Of a stretch of DNA of 64,000 nucleotides, positions 32,908-44,495 are shown in pieces. A program made the translations under genes and the position numbers. The notes under the pieces were generated by a model. That model searched no databases, was not told where the DNA came from, and worked only from the letters and a program-made list of their open reading frames with translations. Source of the stretch: JAYRZB01 sp041916675 (lineage in GTDB: Bacteria > Pseudomonadota > Alphaproteobacteria > Rhizobiales > Devosiaceae); the NCBI GenBank assembly GCA_041916675.1, contig JAYRZB010000004.1, positions 1-64,000 of the forward strand, given 5' to 3'. Each line of letters starts with the position of its first letter. Position 1 is the stretch's first letter.

Positions 32908-34050
32908 ATGCAGCTCGATATTCAGACCTTGTTGTTCGTATCGAGCCTGGTGAGCGCAACATCTGCGCTGCTGTTCATGCTTGATGTCAGCCGCCACGCC
33001 GATCAGCCGGGCTACCAGTGGTGGGGGCTGGCGTTCATCTTTACTTTTGTCTCGGGGCTGGCCTTTGGCATGGCCGCGGTTTCTGCGCCCTGGCTGTTTG
33101 CGCTGGGCAATGGCTTTGCCATGCTGGCCTGCGCCATGCTGTGGGTGGGCGCAAGGCGGATCAGCGGGCGAACGACCCATATTGCGCTGTGGGGCGGGCC
33201 ACCGGCGGTGATCGTTGTGGGCACGCTTTTGTTTGCGCAGCCCTACAATTCGTGGAGCGGTTTTGCCCCGTTCAGCCTGGCGGTTTCGGTTTATGTGCTG
33301 CTCGCGGCATGGGCCTGCTGGCGGCCGGCCGGCCCGCGATTGCAAAACCATGTGGTTCTGGCCGCGGTATGGGGACTGGCGGGTCTTTTCTACCTGGCAC
33401 GGACGATCGGGTTCGTCGTCAACGGTCCCGCAGAATCGCGGTTTGCAAGCGGCACCGGCGCTGAGGTCGCGACCATTGCTGTGCTGTTGCTGATTGTCAT
33501 CTCAAGCTTCTCCATGGCCGCGCTCGGCAAGGAAATGTCTGAACTTGAGCTGCACAAGGCGGCGACGCGTGACGGGCTGACCGGGCTGCTGAACCGTTCG
33601 GAGTTTGCCCGCTTGGCGAACAGGGCTCTTGAGAATGCGGCCCAGTCACATAGCGATGTGGCAATGCTGCTGCTCGATATGGACCACTTCAAGCGCATCA
33701 ACGACACGTTCGGCCATGCGGTGGGCGATCAGGTTCTGGTGGCTGGCGCGCATGCCGTCACACGGTGCTTGCGCAGCGATGATCTCTTCTGCCGCTACGG
33801 CGGGGAAGAGTTCGCGGTGTTCCTGCCCAATGTATCGCCGATCCATGCGCGGCTCATCGCCGAACGGATCATCCATGCCATGCGGCTGGTGGCGATCAAT
33901 GCTGAGCCCGGCACAATCAAACCTACGATCAGCATTGGCATGTCGTCAGGTCTCTACGACCTGTCTGATCTTTTGACCAAGGCCGACAGCGCACTCTATC
34001 GTGCCAAGGACGCAGGTCGGGACCAGCTGGTAGTTTCCGAGGCCGCTTAG
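32908..34050 (+). CDS. Membrane-bound diguanylate cyclase (GGDEF)
   Basis: 380 aa from MQLDIQTLLFVSSLVSATSA. Six or so transmembrane helices in residues 1-200, then a GGDEF domain: DGLTGLLNRSEFARLANRAL, DMDHFKRINDTFGHAVGDQV, active site GGEEF. The RSDD motif upstream of it fits the RxxD inhibitory site, so product inhibition by c-di-GMP is likely. No EAL domain. Overlaps the convergent carA by 4 bp. Confidence 0.92.
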   Translation: MQLDIQTLLFVSSLVSATSALLFMLDVSRHADQPGYQWWGLAFIFTFVSGLAFGMAAVSAPWLFALGNGFAMLACAMLWVGARRISGRTTHIALWGGPPAVIVVGTLLFAQPYNSWSGFAPFSLAVSVYVLLAAWACWRPAGPRLQNHVVLAAVWGLAGLFYLARTIGFVVNGPAESRFASGTGAEVATIAVLLLIVISSFSMAALGKEMSELELHKAATRDGLTGLLNRSEFARLANRALENAAQSHSDVAMLLLDMDHFKRINDTFGHAVGDQVLVAGAHAVTRCLRSDDLFCRYGGEEFAVFLPNVSPIHARLIAERIIHAMRLVAINAEPGTIKPTISIGMSSGLYDLSDLLTKADSALYRAKDAGRDQLVVSEAA

Positions 34051-35249
34051 CTTGCAGCCGCGAACTCGGGCTTCTCGGGCAGGCCCTTTTGCACACGCAC
34101 CTGATTGATGAAACGCGTGAAAAGGTAATGGCTGTCGCGCGGGCCGGGGCTGGCCTCCGGGTGGTACTGCACCGAAAAGATCGGCTTGCCATCGACCGAC
34201 AGTCCGGCATTCGAGCCATCGAACAGCGAAATGTGGGTCTGGGTGACGCCGGCAGGCAGGCTGGCCGCGTCCACGGCAAAGCCATGGTTCATCGAGGTGA
34301 TTTCGACCTTGCCCGTTGTCAGGTCTTTGACCGGATGGTTGGCGCCATGATGGCCCTGATGCATCTTCGATGTGGTGCCGCCCAGGGCAAGCCCCAGCAA
34401 CTGGTGGCCGAGGCAGATGCCAAAGATCGGCTTGCCGGTGGCGATCAGGTCGCGAATGGCGGGAACTGCATACTTGCCCGTCGCGGCTGGATCGCCCGGG
34501 CCGTTGGATAGGAAAACGCCGTCCGGATTGTGAGAGAGTATTTCCTTGGCGGTGGCGGTGGCAGGCACCACGGTCACCTTGGCACCCTGATCGGCGAGGC
34601 ACCGCAAGATGTTGCGCTTGGCGCCGAAGTCGACAGCCACAATGTGGAATTCGGGGTCTTCAAGCGTGCCGTAGCCCTCGTTCCATTTCCAGCCGGTCTG
34701 GTCCCAGTGATAGGTTTGCGCGGTGGTGACTTCTTTGGCCAGGTCCAGCCCTTCCAGGCCCGGGAAGGCCTTGAGCTCGGCCATGATTGATGGCTCGTGG
34801 AATTGCCCGTCGGGAGCGTGGGCGATGACGCCGTTTGGCATGCCGTTCTCGCGGATGCGGGCGGTGAGGGCTCGGGTGTCGATGCCGGTGATGCCGATGA
34901 TATTGCGCGCCTTGAGCCAGGCATCGAGCTTCTGGATCGAACGGTAGTTCGACGGGTTGGTGATATCGGCGCGCAGCACGCAGCCGCGCACGCCCGAGAG
35001 TGCGGCCATGTTGACCGTCTCGATATCCTCGTCGTTGGTGCCTACGTTGCCGATATGGGGGAATGTGAACGTGATGATCTGACCGGCGTAGGAGGGGTCG
35101 GTCAGGATTTCCTGATAGCCCGTCATCGCAGTGTTGAAGCATACTTCACCAGCCGCATGGCCCACTGCGCCGATGCCGCGGCCCTCAAGACGGGTACCGT
35201 CGGCCAGGATCAGAACTGCGGTCGCGGGGGATTGTTGCCAGCCGGTCAC
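34047..35249 (-). CDS. carA: Carbamoyl-phosphate synthase small subunit
   Basis: 400 aa. N-terminal CPSase domain (GRGIGAVGHAAGEVCFNTAM), C-terminal class I glutamine amidotransferase with catalytic Cys in FGICLGHQLLGLALGG and His/Glu in QYHPEASPGPRDS. Supplies ammonia from glutamine to CarB. Divergent from the GatB/YqeY gene, a common arrangement in Hyphomicrobiales. Confidence 0.97.
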   Translation of the reverse strand: MTGWQQSPATAVLILADGTRLEGRGIGAVGHAAGEVCFNTAMTGYQEILTDPSYAGQIITFTFPHIGNVGTNDEDIETVNMAALSGVRGCVLRADITNPSNYRSIQKLDAWLKARNIIGITGIDTRALTARIRENGMPNGVIAHAPDGQFHEPSIMAELKAFPGLEGLDLAKEVTTAQTYHWDQTGWKWNEGYGTLEDPEFHIVAVDFGAKRNILRCLADQGAKVTVVPATATAKEILSHNPDGVFLSNGPGDPAATGKYAVPAIRDLIATGKPIFGICLGHQLLGLALGGTTSKMHQGHHGANHPVKDLTTGKVEITSMNHGFAVDAASLPAGVTQTHISLFDGSNAGLSVDGKPIFSVQYHPEASPGPRDSHYLFTRFINQVRVQKGLPEKPEFAAAS

Positions 35250-35380
35250 GGGTGGTCTCCAAAGGCTCAGGGTATCAGGTTAAGAGCTTCTCATAGAAGC
35301 GGCAGCCCCATGGCGCAAGTGGCTTTGCGCCAATAATGGGGTATATGGGCGGATAAAACCGATCCGAAAAGGGGACATCC

Positions 35381-35833
35381 ATGCGCGATGCAATCAATGA
35401 AGGCGTCAAGGCGGCCATGAAGGCGCACGATGCCCGTCGCACGGCCACGCTGCGGGCGATCAGTGCGGCCATCAAGGACCGCGACATTGCCGTGCGCACC
35501 GAGAATCGCGGCGCCATCAGCGATGGTGAAATTGTCGTGCTGATCCAGAAGATGGTCAAACAGCGCGAAGAAAGCCTGGCGATCTACACCCAGGCTGGCC
35601 GTGGCGATCTGGCCGCAGTTGAACAGGAAGAGATCGCGATTCTCAGCGAGTTCCTGCCCAAGGGCCTTAGCGAAGCAGAGGTCGATGCTGCCATTGCGGC
35701 CGCCATCGCCAAAACCGGTGCCGAAGGCGCCAAGGACATGGGTAAGGTAATTGCCAGCCTGAAGGCTGACTACCCGGGCCAGATCGACATGGGCAAGGCG
35801 AGCGCCAGGGTCAAGTCGGCGCTGGCAGGCTAG
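35381..35833 (+). CDS. GatB/YqeY domain protein
   Basis: 150 aa, normal for stand-alone YqeY proteins. Typical lines: MRDAINEGVKAAMKAHDARR, MVKQREESLAIYTQAGRGDL, EFLPKGLSEAEVDAAI and GAKDMGKVIASLK. Resembles the tRNA-binding tail of GatB; function uncertain. It follows carA divergently and precedes the Crp/Fnr regulator by 7 bp. Confidence 0.92.
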   Translation: MRDAINEGVKAAMKAHDARRTATLRAISAAIKDRDIAVRTENRGAISDGEIVVLIQKMVKQREESLAIYTQAGRGDLAAVEQEEIAILSEFLPKGLSEAEVDAAIAAAIAKTGAEGAKDMGKVIASLKADYPGQIDMGKASARVKSALAG

Positions 35834-35840
35834 GCAGCAG

Positions 35841-36503
35841 ATGCTGAACTCGCGCCTGCATGAGTTGATCCCCGGCCTTGATGATGCCGCCTATGCGGCG
35901 CTTTCGACGCTCCCCGTTCACCGGGTCAAGGCGGGTGCGGTGCTGTTCAGGCCGGGCGACGAGGCCCAGGGGTTCGTGTTGCTGCTCGACGGCGCCATTT
36001 CGGTGAACCTGACGGGCAGGGGCGGGCGGGCCATTCTGCTCTATGAGGTGCAGCCCGGCCAGACCTGTGTGCAGACAACGCTTTGCCTTTTGGGCGAGCA
36101 GGCCTATTCGGCCGAGGGGGTGGCACGGGGGAGCGGCGAGTTGCTGGTGGTGCCACGCGCCGCTTTTGGCCAGTTGCTTGCTGATTCGCCAAGCTTCAGG
36201 GCCTTTGTTTTCCGCTCGTTCGGTGTGCGGCTTGCCGATGTAACAACCGTGCTCGAGCAGGTGGCCTTTGTCAGCATCGAAGCGCGGCTGGCAGCGGAGC
36301 TGTTGCGTAGGGCGGAAGACGGCGATGTGGCACTGGCGACCCATCAGGACCTGGCCTCGGCGATTGGGTCGGCGCGTGAAGTTGTGTCCCGCCGTCTCGA
36401 AAATCTCAGCAAGCAGGGTCTGGTGCGGCTCGAGCGCGGGCAAATTCATCTGCTCAATCGGGGCGGCATCCGCAAACTTGCTGAAACAGACGCGAGTTGG
36501 TGA
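35841..36503 (+). CDS. Crp/Fnr-family transcriptional regulator
   Basis: 220 aa. Cyclic-nucleotide-like domain (KAGAVLFRPGDEAQGFVLLL) and C-terminal winged helix (LATHQDLASAIGSAREVVSR). No N-terminal Cys cluster of FNR type; only one Cys (QTCVQTTLCLLG region has two) in the beta-roll. Target probably includes the next small gene, since it is 79 bp downstream on the same strand. Confidence 0.88.
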   Translation: MLNSRLHELIPGLDDAAYAALSTLPVHRVKAGAVLFRPGDEAQGFVLLLDGAISVNLTGRGGRAILLYEVQPGQTCVQTTLCLLGEQAYSAEGVARGSGELLVVPRAAFGQLLADSPSFRAFVFRSFGVRLADVTTVLEQVAFVSIEARLAAELLRRAEDGDVALATHQDLASAIGSAREVVSRRLENLSKQGLVRLERGQIHLLNRGGIRKLAETDASW

Positions 36504-36582
36504 CTAGGTCACCGACAATGCTCTCCACACCCTTCATAAACGGGCATCAGAACCGGCGCGGCCGGGCAAAGTGGAGACGAAG

Positions 36583-36789
36583 ATGTTCAAGAACAATGTA
36601 GGCACAATCGATCGCGCCATCCGGGTTATTCTGGGGCTGGTGCTTTTGGGACTGTTCTTTGTGTTTCCGGATGCGGGCTGGCGCTGGGCGCTGCTGATCG
36701 GGGTCGTACCGCTGGTCACGGGCCTGGTGGGTACGTGCCCGCTCTATTCGATCCTGGGCCTTTCGACGTGTCCGGTTAAGCGCGCCTGA
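36583..36789 (+). CDS. DUF2892 (YgaP-type) small membrane protein
   Basis: 68 aa from MFKNNVGTIDRAIRVILGLV, with GGAGACGA upstream. Two transmembrane segments and the family end GTCPLYSILGLSTCPVKRA. Related proteins accompany rhodanese and thiosulfate-handling genes and respond to Crp/Fnr regulators, in line with the gene just before it. Confidence 0.88.
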   Translation: MFKNNVGTIDRAIRVILGLVLLGLFFVFPDAGWRWALLIGVVPLVTGLVGTCPLYSILGLSTCPVKRA

Positions 36790-36862
36790 CCAACAGGTCT
36801 GGCTTGGAACTGTCGCCCCCCCGGCCTATGTTTGGTGCAGGGACCAAATTCCGGAGGGCGAA

Positions 36863-37417
36863 ATGACTGTTTCTGCCGCAACCAAGAAGAAATACGCCTG
36901 GGCCACCGGGCTGCGCGCAGTGCTTATGCTGCTGGGCGGGCTGTTTGCCATGGTATTTCCCGCTGCCGCCCTGACCATGCTGGTCATTCTTGGTGGCGCC
37001 ATGCTGGTGATAGATGGCGTGCTCGGCCTGTGGAGCCTGACGTTTGGCGGCGCCAGGACCGGCAATTTCTGGTTCGATATCGTGCGCAATGCGGCGGCCC
37101 TGCTGCTTGGCGTCCTCGTGCTGCTCAGCCCGATCGTCGCCACGATCCTGACGACGACCATCCTGATTTACATTGCGGCCGCGCAGGCCATCCTCGTTGG
37201 TGTCATGGAAATTGTCGTCATCTGGCGGGAGCGGGCGCTTTATGCGCATGTCTGGCCGGTGATGTTGAGCGGGTTGGCCTATATCGCGTTTGGCATTCTG
37301 CTGCTGCTGGCACCCATGATCGGGGCGCTCGCCCTGGTGATGCTCGGCGGGCTGCTGATGGTGATTTTCTCAGTGGGCCTGTTCGCGCTGGCGCTGCGGC
37401 TTTATCGCAGCGCCTGA
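36863..37417 (+). CDS. HdeD/DUF308-family membrane protein
   Basis: 184 aa, six hydrophobic segments with repeated LxGGxxLV..DG patterns (LVILGGAMLVIDGVLGLWSL; IAFGILLLLAPMIGALALVM). HdeD is an acid-resistance membrane protein in E. coli; here the role is not known. Confidence 0.85.
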   Translation: MTVSAATKKKYAWATGLRAVLMLLGGLFAMVFPAAALTMLVILGGAMLVIDGVLGLWSLTFGGARTGNFWFDIVRNAAALLLGVLVLLSPIVATILTTTILIYIAAAQAILVGVMEIVVIWRERALYAHVWPVMLSGLAYIAFGILLLLAPMIGALALVMLGGLLMVIFSVGLFALALRLYRSA

Positions 37418-37482
37418 CGGGGACGGGGAAAACGTGATGGGCTGCTGCTGACTTTCGCGCCCCAACCGCTTACCTAGAGGCC

Positions 37483-39414
37483 ATGCGCTTTACCGACCAG
37501 TTTCTGGATGAAATCCGCCAGCGCCTGCCGATTTCGCAGGTGGTGGGCGAGCACGTCATCTGGGACAAGCGCAAGAGCCAGCCGGGGCGCGGCGATTTTT
37601 GGGCCTGCTGCCCGTTTCACGGCGAAAAGAGCCCAAGCTTTCACGCCGATGACCGACGCGGCAACTACCACTGCTTTGGCTGCGGCGTGCACGGCGATCA
37701 CTTTCGGTTCCTGACTGAAAAGGCTGGGATGAGCTTTCCAGAGGCGGTGGAAAAACTTGCTGGAATGGCGGGCGTGCCCATGCCGGCGCGCGATGAGAAA
37801 GCCGAAAAGCGTCAGGAAGCCCGGCGTAGCCTTATCGATGTGATGGAACTGGCCGCCAAGTACTTCGAGGCGGCGCTGGCTCATAACGTGGGGGCGCGGG
37901 CACGCGGATATCTGTTCGAGCGTGGTGTCTCGGCGCAGGCCCAGACCCGTTTTCGCATCGGGTTCGCCCCAGACAGCCGCAATGGGTTGAAGGAGCATTT
38001 GGCCCTCAATGGCGTTTCGGCCCAGGAGATGATCGACACCGGCCTGGTGGCCACGCGCGTTGATGATCCGCTGACTTATGACCGGTTCCGCAACCGCGTC
38101 ATGTTCCCGATCATGGATTTTCGCGGACAGATCATCGCTTTTGGCGGTCGCGCGCTGAGCCCGGATGTGCCGGCCAAATACCTCAATTCGCCGGAGACCG
38201 AGCTCTTTTCCAAGCGCATGACACTCTACAACGGTCAGACGGCCCGGCAGGCGGCGCGCGATGGGAAGCCGGTTATCGTGGTCGAGGGCTACCTCGACGT
38301 TATTGCGGCGGTAATGGCGGGGTTTGAGGGTACGGTCGCGCCGCTCGGCACGGCGCTGACCGAAGAACATCTGGCCCTGCTCTGGCGCATGAGCGAAAGC
38401 CCGATCCTGTGCTTTGACGGCGACAAGGCAGGCCTTAAGGCTGCCGAGCGCGCCGCCGATATCGTCCTGCCGCTGCTCAAACCGGGGCAGACCGTGCGGA
38501 TCGCGACGTTGCCCGAGGGGCAGGACCCTGATGATCTGATCAAGGCGCAGGGACGGCAGGCGTTTGCTGATGTGCTGGAGCGGGCGCGGACGCTTTCGGA
38601 TGTGATCTGGACCATGGAGACCGGCGGCCTGGTGCCCGAGACGCCGGAAGCCCGGGCAGCGCTCGAGGTGCGCCTGCGCCAGCGCGCCAATTCCATCGCC
38701 GATCAGTCGGTGAGACGCCACTATATGCAGGCCTTTGACGAAAAGCTCTCGGCCTTCTTTGCACCTTTGCGTGCTGGCAATCGCTATGAGAACCGGCGCG
38801 GGCAAGGCAAGGGTGGCTATTCCGGGCAAGGGCGACCCGGCGTAACGCCGCGATTGGTAGTGTCCGATACGCTGCGCAATTCGCGGCTGCTCAAGCCCGG
38901 GCTGGCCAGCGATGTCAGCCCGCGCGAAGCGGCGATCCTGATGAGCCTGGTCAATCATCCGCAACTGGCCGAGAACCGGCTGGAAGCGCTCGCCGCCCTC
39001 GATTTTGCCTCGCCGACGGCGCGTAACCTTTTGACAGCCATGCTCGACCTGGTGACGGCCGACCATGAAATCGACAGCACGGCATTGCTGGCTGCGCTCG
39101 GCGCGCGTGGCTTTGGCGAGACCGTGGAGCGGCTCAAGGCCTTGCTGGCCCGGCAGGGGGTCTGGCAGAGCGGGGCGGAGATTGCTGAAATTGATGCCGA
39201 GACAGGATTAAAACATGCCCTGGCCTTGCATTACAAATCTGTTCAGCTAAATAGGGAACTGAAAGCAGCCGAGTTGGCGCTGGGCGAAGACCCGAGCGAA
39301 GAAACCTTTGAAAGGCTGCGCGACATCCAGAGCCAAATTACCACTGTCGATGGCACAGAGGCATTGATCGAAGGGTTTGGTTCGTTATCAGGACGCGCGA
39401 CGCGCAGCTTCTAG
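37483..39414 (+). CDS. dnaG: DNA primase
   Basis: 643 aa. CHC2 zinc finger (CPFHGEKSPSFH, YHCFGCGVHGD) at about 40-70; RNA-polymerase-like core with VMFPIMDFRGQIIAFGGRAL; TOPRIM with VVEGYLDVIAA and CFDGDKAGLKAAER; C-terminal DnaB-binding part. Makes RNA primers at the replication fork. Placed directly before rpoD, a conserved alphaproteobacterial order. Confidence 0.97.
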   Translation: MRFTDQFLDEIRQRLPISQVVGEHVIWDKRKSQPGRGDFWACCPFHGEKSPSFHADDRRGNYHCFGCGVHGDHFRFLTEKAGMSFPEAVEKLAGMAGVPMPARDEKAEKRQEARRSLIDVMELAAKYFEAALAHNVGARARGYLFERGVSAQAQTRFRIGFAPDSRNGLKEHLALNGVSAQEMIDTGLVATRVDDPLTYDRFRNRVMFPIMDFRGQIIAFGGRALSPDVPAKYLNSPETELFSKRMTLYNGQTARQAARDGKPVIVVEGYLDVIAAVMAGFEGTVAPLGTALTEEHLALLWRMSESPILCFDGDKAGLKAAERAADIVLPLLKPGQTVRIATLPEGQDPDDLIKAQGRQAFADVLERARTLSDVIWTMETGGLVPETPEARAALEVRLRQRANSIADQSVRRHYMQAFDEKLSAFFAPLRAGNRYENRRGQGKGGYSGQGRPGVTPRLVVSDTLRNSRLLKPGLASDVSPREAAILMSLVNHPQLAENRLEALAALDFASPTARNLLTAMLDLVTADHEIDSTALLAALGARGFGETVERLKALLARQGVWQSGAEIAEIDAETGLKHALALHYKSVQLNRELKAAELALGEDPSEETFERLRDIQSQITTVDGTEALIEGFGSLSGRATRSF

Positions 39415-39607
39415 GAAGCGGCGAGTTCGCGCGATTTTGCGTATGGACAGGCGCAGGCCTTTGCAGCGTGGAATCGAAACTGTCCGGATACGAACCACGT
39501 TTATGTGACGTTGTGAAACCCTTTACCTTGTCTTGAGCTATCACCACCTAAGAGAGTATCGGCGCCCACCCTCGGCATGAGGTTCTCGGGTCCCGATGGA
39601 GCACCAG

Positions 39608-41671
<2,064 letters not shown>

Positions 41672-41694
41672 CCTAGGCAAAAATACAGAGTCGG

Positions 41695-41718
41695 AACGGG
41701 GGCTTGTGCCCCCGTTTT
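41695..41718 (+). terminator. Terminator of rpoD
   Basis: AACGGGGGC (41695-41703) and GCCCCCGTT (41708-41716) with loop TTGT, then TTGTATTT; 24 bp past the rpoD stop. Confidence 0.9.
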
Positions 41719-41757
41719 GTATTTCAGATTCAGGTTGAACTGGGTGAGTTGGAGGCC

Positions 41758-42036
41758 ATGGCACTGCTTAAAGTCACCTCCGTGCGCACCGCGCCGCCCT
41801 ATAAACTGCAACTCCAGTTCAGTGACGGAACGTTCGGAGTATTTGACTGCGCGCCTCTGATCGAAGAACCGGGAACCGGCCGGGAGCTGCGCGACAGGCG
41901 GTATTTTGGTGAGGTCCGGCTCGAATATGGTGTGCCGACCTGGCCCAATCACTTCGATCTTTCCCCGGCCTGGTTGCGCGAGGAACTTGAAAAACGCGGC
42001 GAGCTGCGGTTGCCCGCACCGCCCCGAAGGCGCTAA
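41758..42036 (+). CDS. DUF2442-domain protein
   Basis: 92 aa from MALLKVTSVRTAPPYKLQLQ with TTGGAGGCC upstream. The family pattern LQFSDGTFGVFDCAPLIEE, YFGEVRLEYGVPTWPNHFDL is clear. DUF2442 proteins are often found next to toxin-like DUF4160 genes, but none is here. Function unknown. Confidence 0.85.
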   Translation: MALLKVTSVRTAPPYKLQLQFSDGTFGVFDCAPLIEEPGTGRELRDRRYFGEVRLEYGVPTWPNHFDLSPAWLREELEKRGELRLPAPPRRR

Positions 42037-42079
42037 GAGACTGCACTATATCGGCTCAGGCCGGACAAGGGAGCTGACG

Positions 42080-42376
42080 ATGTCGTTTTGGAAGAACCTG
42101 TTTGGTGGCGGCAGCAAGGCGCAGGATGATGGCGTTGAGCGCGTTCTGGCCGAAGAGGTCTACAAGGGCTTCGTGGTCAAATCGATCGAGATGCGCGTGG
42201 GCAGTGAGTATCAACTGGCCGGAGTGATCGAGAAGGACGTCGGCGGCGAGGCCCGGACCTATCGCTTCGTGCGCGCCGACCGTATATCTGACAAGGAACA
42301 ACTGACTGCGCTCTCCCTGGCCAAAGGCCGCCAGATCGTTGACGAGCAGGGCGAGAGGATGTTCGCCCAGGGCTGA
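42080..42376 (+). CDS. HlyU-family protein
   Basis: 98 aa from MSFWKNLFGGGSKAQ with AAGGGAGCTG upstream. Matches HlyU family (EEVYKGFVVKSIEMRVGSEY, QLAGVIEKDVGG). Despite the name, derived from the Vibrio haemolysin regulator, the alphaproteobacterial members have no shown DNA binding. Confidence 0.8.
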   Translation: MSFWKNLFGGGSKAQDDGVERVLAEEVYKGFVVKSIEMRVGSEYQLAGVIEKDVGGEARTYRFVRADRISDKEQLTALSLAKGRQIVDEQGERMFAQG

Positions 42377-42506
42377 GCCCGTGTTGCATTCATTGAAAGG
42401 CTACGCGGGCAGATAATCTGCCGCGGCCTTTGACTTCGGACAAATCAACAGCCCCAGCGACGGGCTATGCAGGTGCCTTGCGCCTGCACAAACAGGAGTT
42501 TCGACC

Positions 42507-42725
42507 ATGGCCAAGAAGCCGACTGCCCGCCAGGAATTCGTCATGTTCAACGTCATCTACGAAGATGGCAGCCAGCGCTCGAACCGCAAGGTTCCGGCCG
42601 ACCTGCTTGGTGGACTTGATGGTGATGAGCCGGCGCGCACAGCGATCATGGATCAGGATCGCGCAATCTCCGAAAAATCCGGCCTGCCGCCGCTGGCAAT
42701 CAAATCCATCGTTCGGGTGAAGTAG
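42507..42725 (+). CDS. Small conserved hypothetical protein
   Basis: 72 aa, starts MAKKPTARQEFVMFNVIYED after ACAGGAGTTTCGACC. Basic, no membrane segment, ending AIKSIVRVK. A good ribosome-binding site and codon use support a real gene. Its stop abuts (0 bp) the stop of the convergent gene. Role unknown. Confidence 0.65.
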   Translation: MAKKPTARQEFVMFNVIYEDGSQRSNRKVPADLLGGLDGDEPARTAIMDQDRAISEKSGLPPLAIKSIVRVK

Positions 42726-43313
42726 TCAGCCCAATAGGTGCGGTGGAGCCTCCGGGCTGTAGGTCGCCGGCTGGTTGCGGCGCGCCATCCTTATGGCGGG
42801 CCAGATAAACAGCCCGCCGGTGAGCGTGAGCCAGAACGCCTGTGTGTCGCGAGTTATGGCCCAGAGGACTAGCGGGGTCAGCACGAACAGCGCCACGGCC
42901 AGCACTAGTGCGATGATCAGAACGATAGAGCGCTTGCCGCCAATGCCGGAGGTAAAGGCAATCTGCCGGGCCGCACCGTCAGCGATCAATTCGGCATGAA
43001 AGGCATCGATGAAGCTGTCGTATGCAGCGGTGCGGTCGCTGTCGGCGTGTCCCCACTCATTGGTGCTGACGATATTGGCCTTGCGGCTGTCACGGAAAGT
43101 GATGGTGCAGGCGGTAAATGTCGGCCCGCCAAAGCCGCCTCCAGCCTGCAGATTGATGGCGCTTATGTCAGAGAACTTGCGGTAACCCCATTTGCCATCG
43201 ACGAAATACCAGATCGCACCGTCAGCGATCTCGACACCTTCATCACTCAGGCGCAGCGCAAGCCCGGCGCGATGGGCCACAAACAACGGATAGCGGACCG
43301 GAACATCTGGCAT
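42726..43313 (-). CDS. Hypothetical protein with PH-like domain and C-terminal membrane helices
   Basis: 195 aa from MPDVPVRYPLFVAHRAGLAL. The first 130 residues are beta-rich (GVEIADGAIWYFVDGKWGYR, ISAINLQAGGG), reminiscent of bacterial PH domains, followed by two transmembrane segments (SIVLIIALVLAVALFVLTPL; LTLTGGLFIWPAI) and a basic tail. No family assigned. Confidence 0.6.
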   Translation of the reverse strand: MPDVPVRYPLFVAHRAGLALRLSDEGVEIADGAIWYFVDGKWGYRKFSDISAINLQAGGGFGGPTFTACTITFRDSRKANIVSTNEWGHADSDRTAAYDSFIDAFHAELIADGAARQIAFTSGIGGKRSIVLIIALVLAVALFVLTPLVLWAITRDTQAFWLTLTGGLFIWPAIRMARRNQPATYSPEAPPHLLG

Positions 43314-43350
43314 GGCCGGATGATGCCCCGGCCCGGATAGCTTGTCACGC

Positions 43351-44394
43351 CTATTGGTTGCCAAGCGCCTTCTGGACGGCAGGACGAACGACGGTTCCGA
43401 GCAGTTCGATGGCACGCATGACCTTGGAATGGGGCAGGGTGCCGACACTCAGCTGTAGACCGAAGCGATCGTGCTTGAACCATTCATGCTGCAACAAAAT
43501 CTTGTCGATGATCTGTTGCGGCGAGCCGATGAAATAGGCGCCTTGCGGGGTGGCGCCGTTGTCGAACTGGGCGCGGGTGCCCGGGGCCCAGCCACGCTCG
43601 CGCCCGATCCGGCTCATGGCCTCGTGATGGGCCGGGAAGGCGGTGTCGAGGGCATCCTGGCTGTCGTCGGCGATGAAGCCGTGGGAGGCGATGCCGACCG
43701 GGAGCACGGATGGATCGCGGCCGACTTTGACGGCAGTTTCCCTATAGAAATCAACCAGAGGGGCGAATTGGCGTGGGGCGCCGCCGATGATGGCGATCAT
43801 CAGGGGCAAGCCATAGTAGGCGGCGCGGGCGACAGAGTTCGGCGTGCCGCCGACCGCGATCCAGAGCGGCAGCGGATCCTGTATGGGCTTGGGATATATG
43901 GAGATTCCCGGGATGGGCTTGGTATGGGTGCTGCCCGGCCACTGCACTTTTCCGCCCTCGCGGATCTTGAGCAGAAGTTCGATCTTTTCTTCAAATAATT
44001 GATCGTAGTCGCTCAACTCGTGACCAAAAAGTGGAAAACTTTCAATGAAAGACCCCCGCCCGGCCATGATCTCGGCCCGGCCGTTCGAGAGCAGATCTAG
44101 GGTGGAGAACTGCTGGTAGACGCGGATGGGGTCTTCCGAGCTTAGAACAGTCACGGCGGTCGAAAGTCGGATCGACTTGGTCCGTGCGGCCGCCGCCGCC
44201 AGGATCGTCACCGGGGAGGAGGCGACAAAGTCAGGGCGGTGATGCTCGCCGAGACCATAGAAATCGAGGCCGACCTGATCGGCCAGTTCAATTTCTTCCA
44301 GCAGGTCCTTGAGCCGGTCGGCAGGCGATTGCAGATGCCCGCCGTTGAGCGGGTCCGGGGTGTTTTCGGCGAATGAGTAAAGGCCGATCTTCAT
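43351..44394 (-). CDS. LLM-class flavin-dependent oxidoreductase
   Basis: 347 aa. Luciferase-like monooxygenase fold: MKIGLYSFAENTPDP, LADQVGLDFYGLGEHHRPDF, LSTAVTVLSSEDPIRVYQQF, GRAEIMAGRGSF, IAVGGTPNSVARAAYYGLPL. Probably uses FMN or F420-like flavin; substrate unknown. Confidence 0.88.
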   Translation of the reverse strand: MKIGLYSFAENTPDPLNGGHLQSPADRLKDLLEEIELADQVGLDFYGLGEHHRPDFVASSPVTILAAAAARTKSIRLSTAVTVLSSEDPIRVYQQFSTLDLLSNGRAEIMAGRGSFIESFPLFGHELSDYDQLFEEKIELLLKIREGGKVQWPGSTHTKPIPGISIYPKPIQDPLPLWIAVGGTPNSVARAAYYGLPLMIAIIGGAPRQFAPLVDFYRETAVKVGRDPSVLPVGIASHGFIADDSQDALDTAFPAHHEAMSRIGRERGWAPGTRAQFDNGATPQGAYFIGSPQQIIDKILLQHEWFKHDRFGLQLSVGTLPHSKVMRAIELLGTVVRPAVQKALGNQ

Positions 44395-44466
44395 GGGCGT
44401 GATCCTTCGATTGTGCCCAAGATTTGGCCCTGGATGCGCGCGCGATCAAGACGGCACACGGAAGTA

Positions 44467-44489
44467 ACCGGGGCACACGGTGCCCCGGT
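44467..44489 (-). terminator. Hairpin after the DUF533 gene
   Basis: ACCGGGGCAC (44467-44476) and GTGCCCCGGT (44480-44489), a perfect 10-bp stem 7 bp beyond the stop of the 44496-45146 gene. The T-run is poor (TTACTTCC). Confidence 0.6.
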
Positions 44490-44495
44490 GCCGGA

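Noticed and set aside
32413..33351. A 312-codon minus-strand frame over the glycosyltransferase end and the GGDEF gene
   Set aside because: It spans two real genes in antisense and has a basic, low-information composition.
37474..39066. A 530-codon minus-strand open frame opposite dnaG
   Set aside because: Antisense shadow of DnaG, which shows all catalytic motifs.
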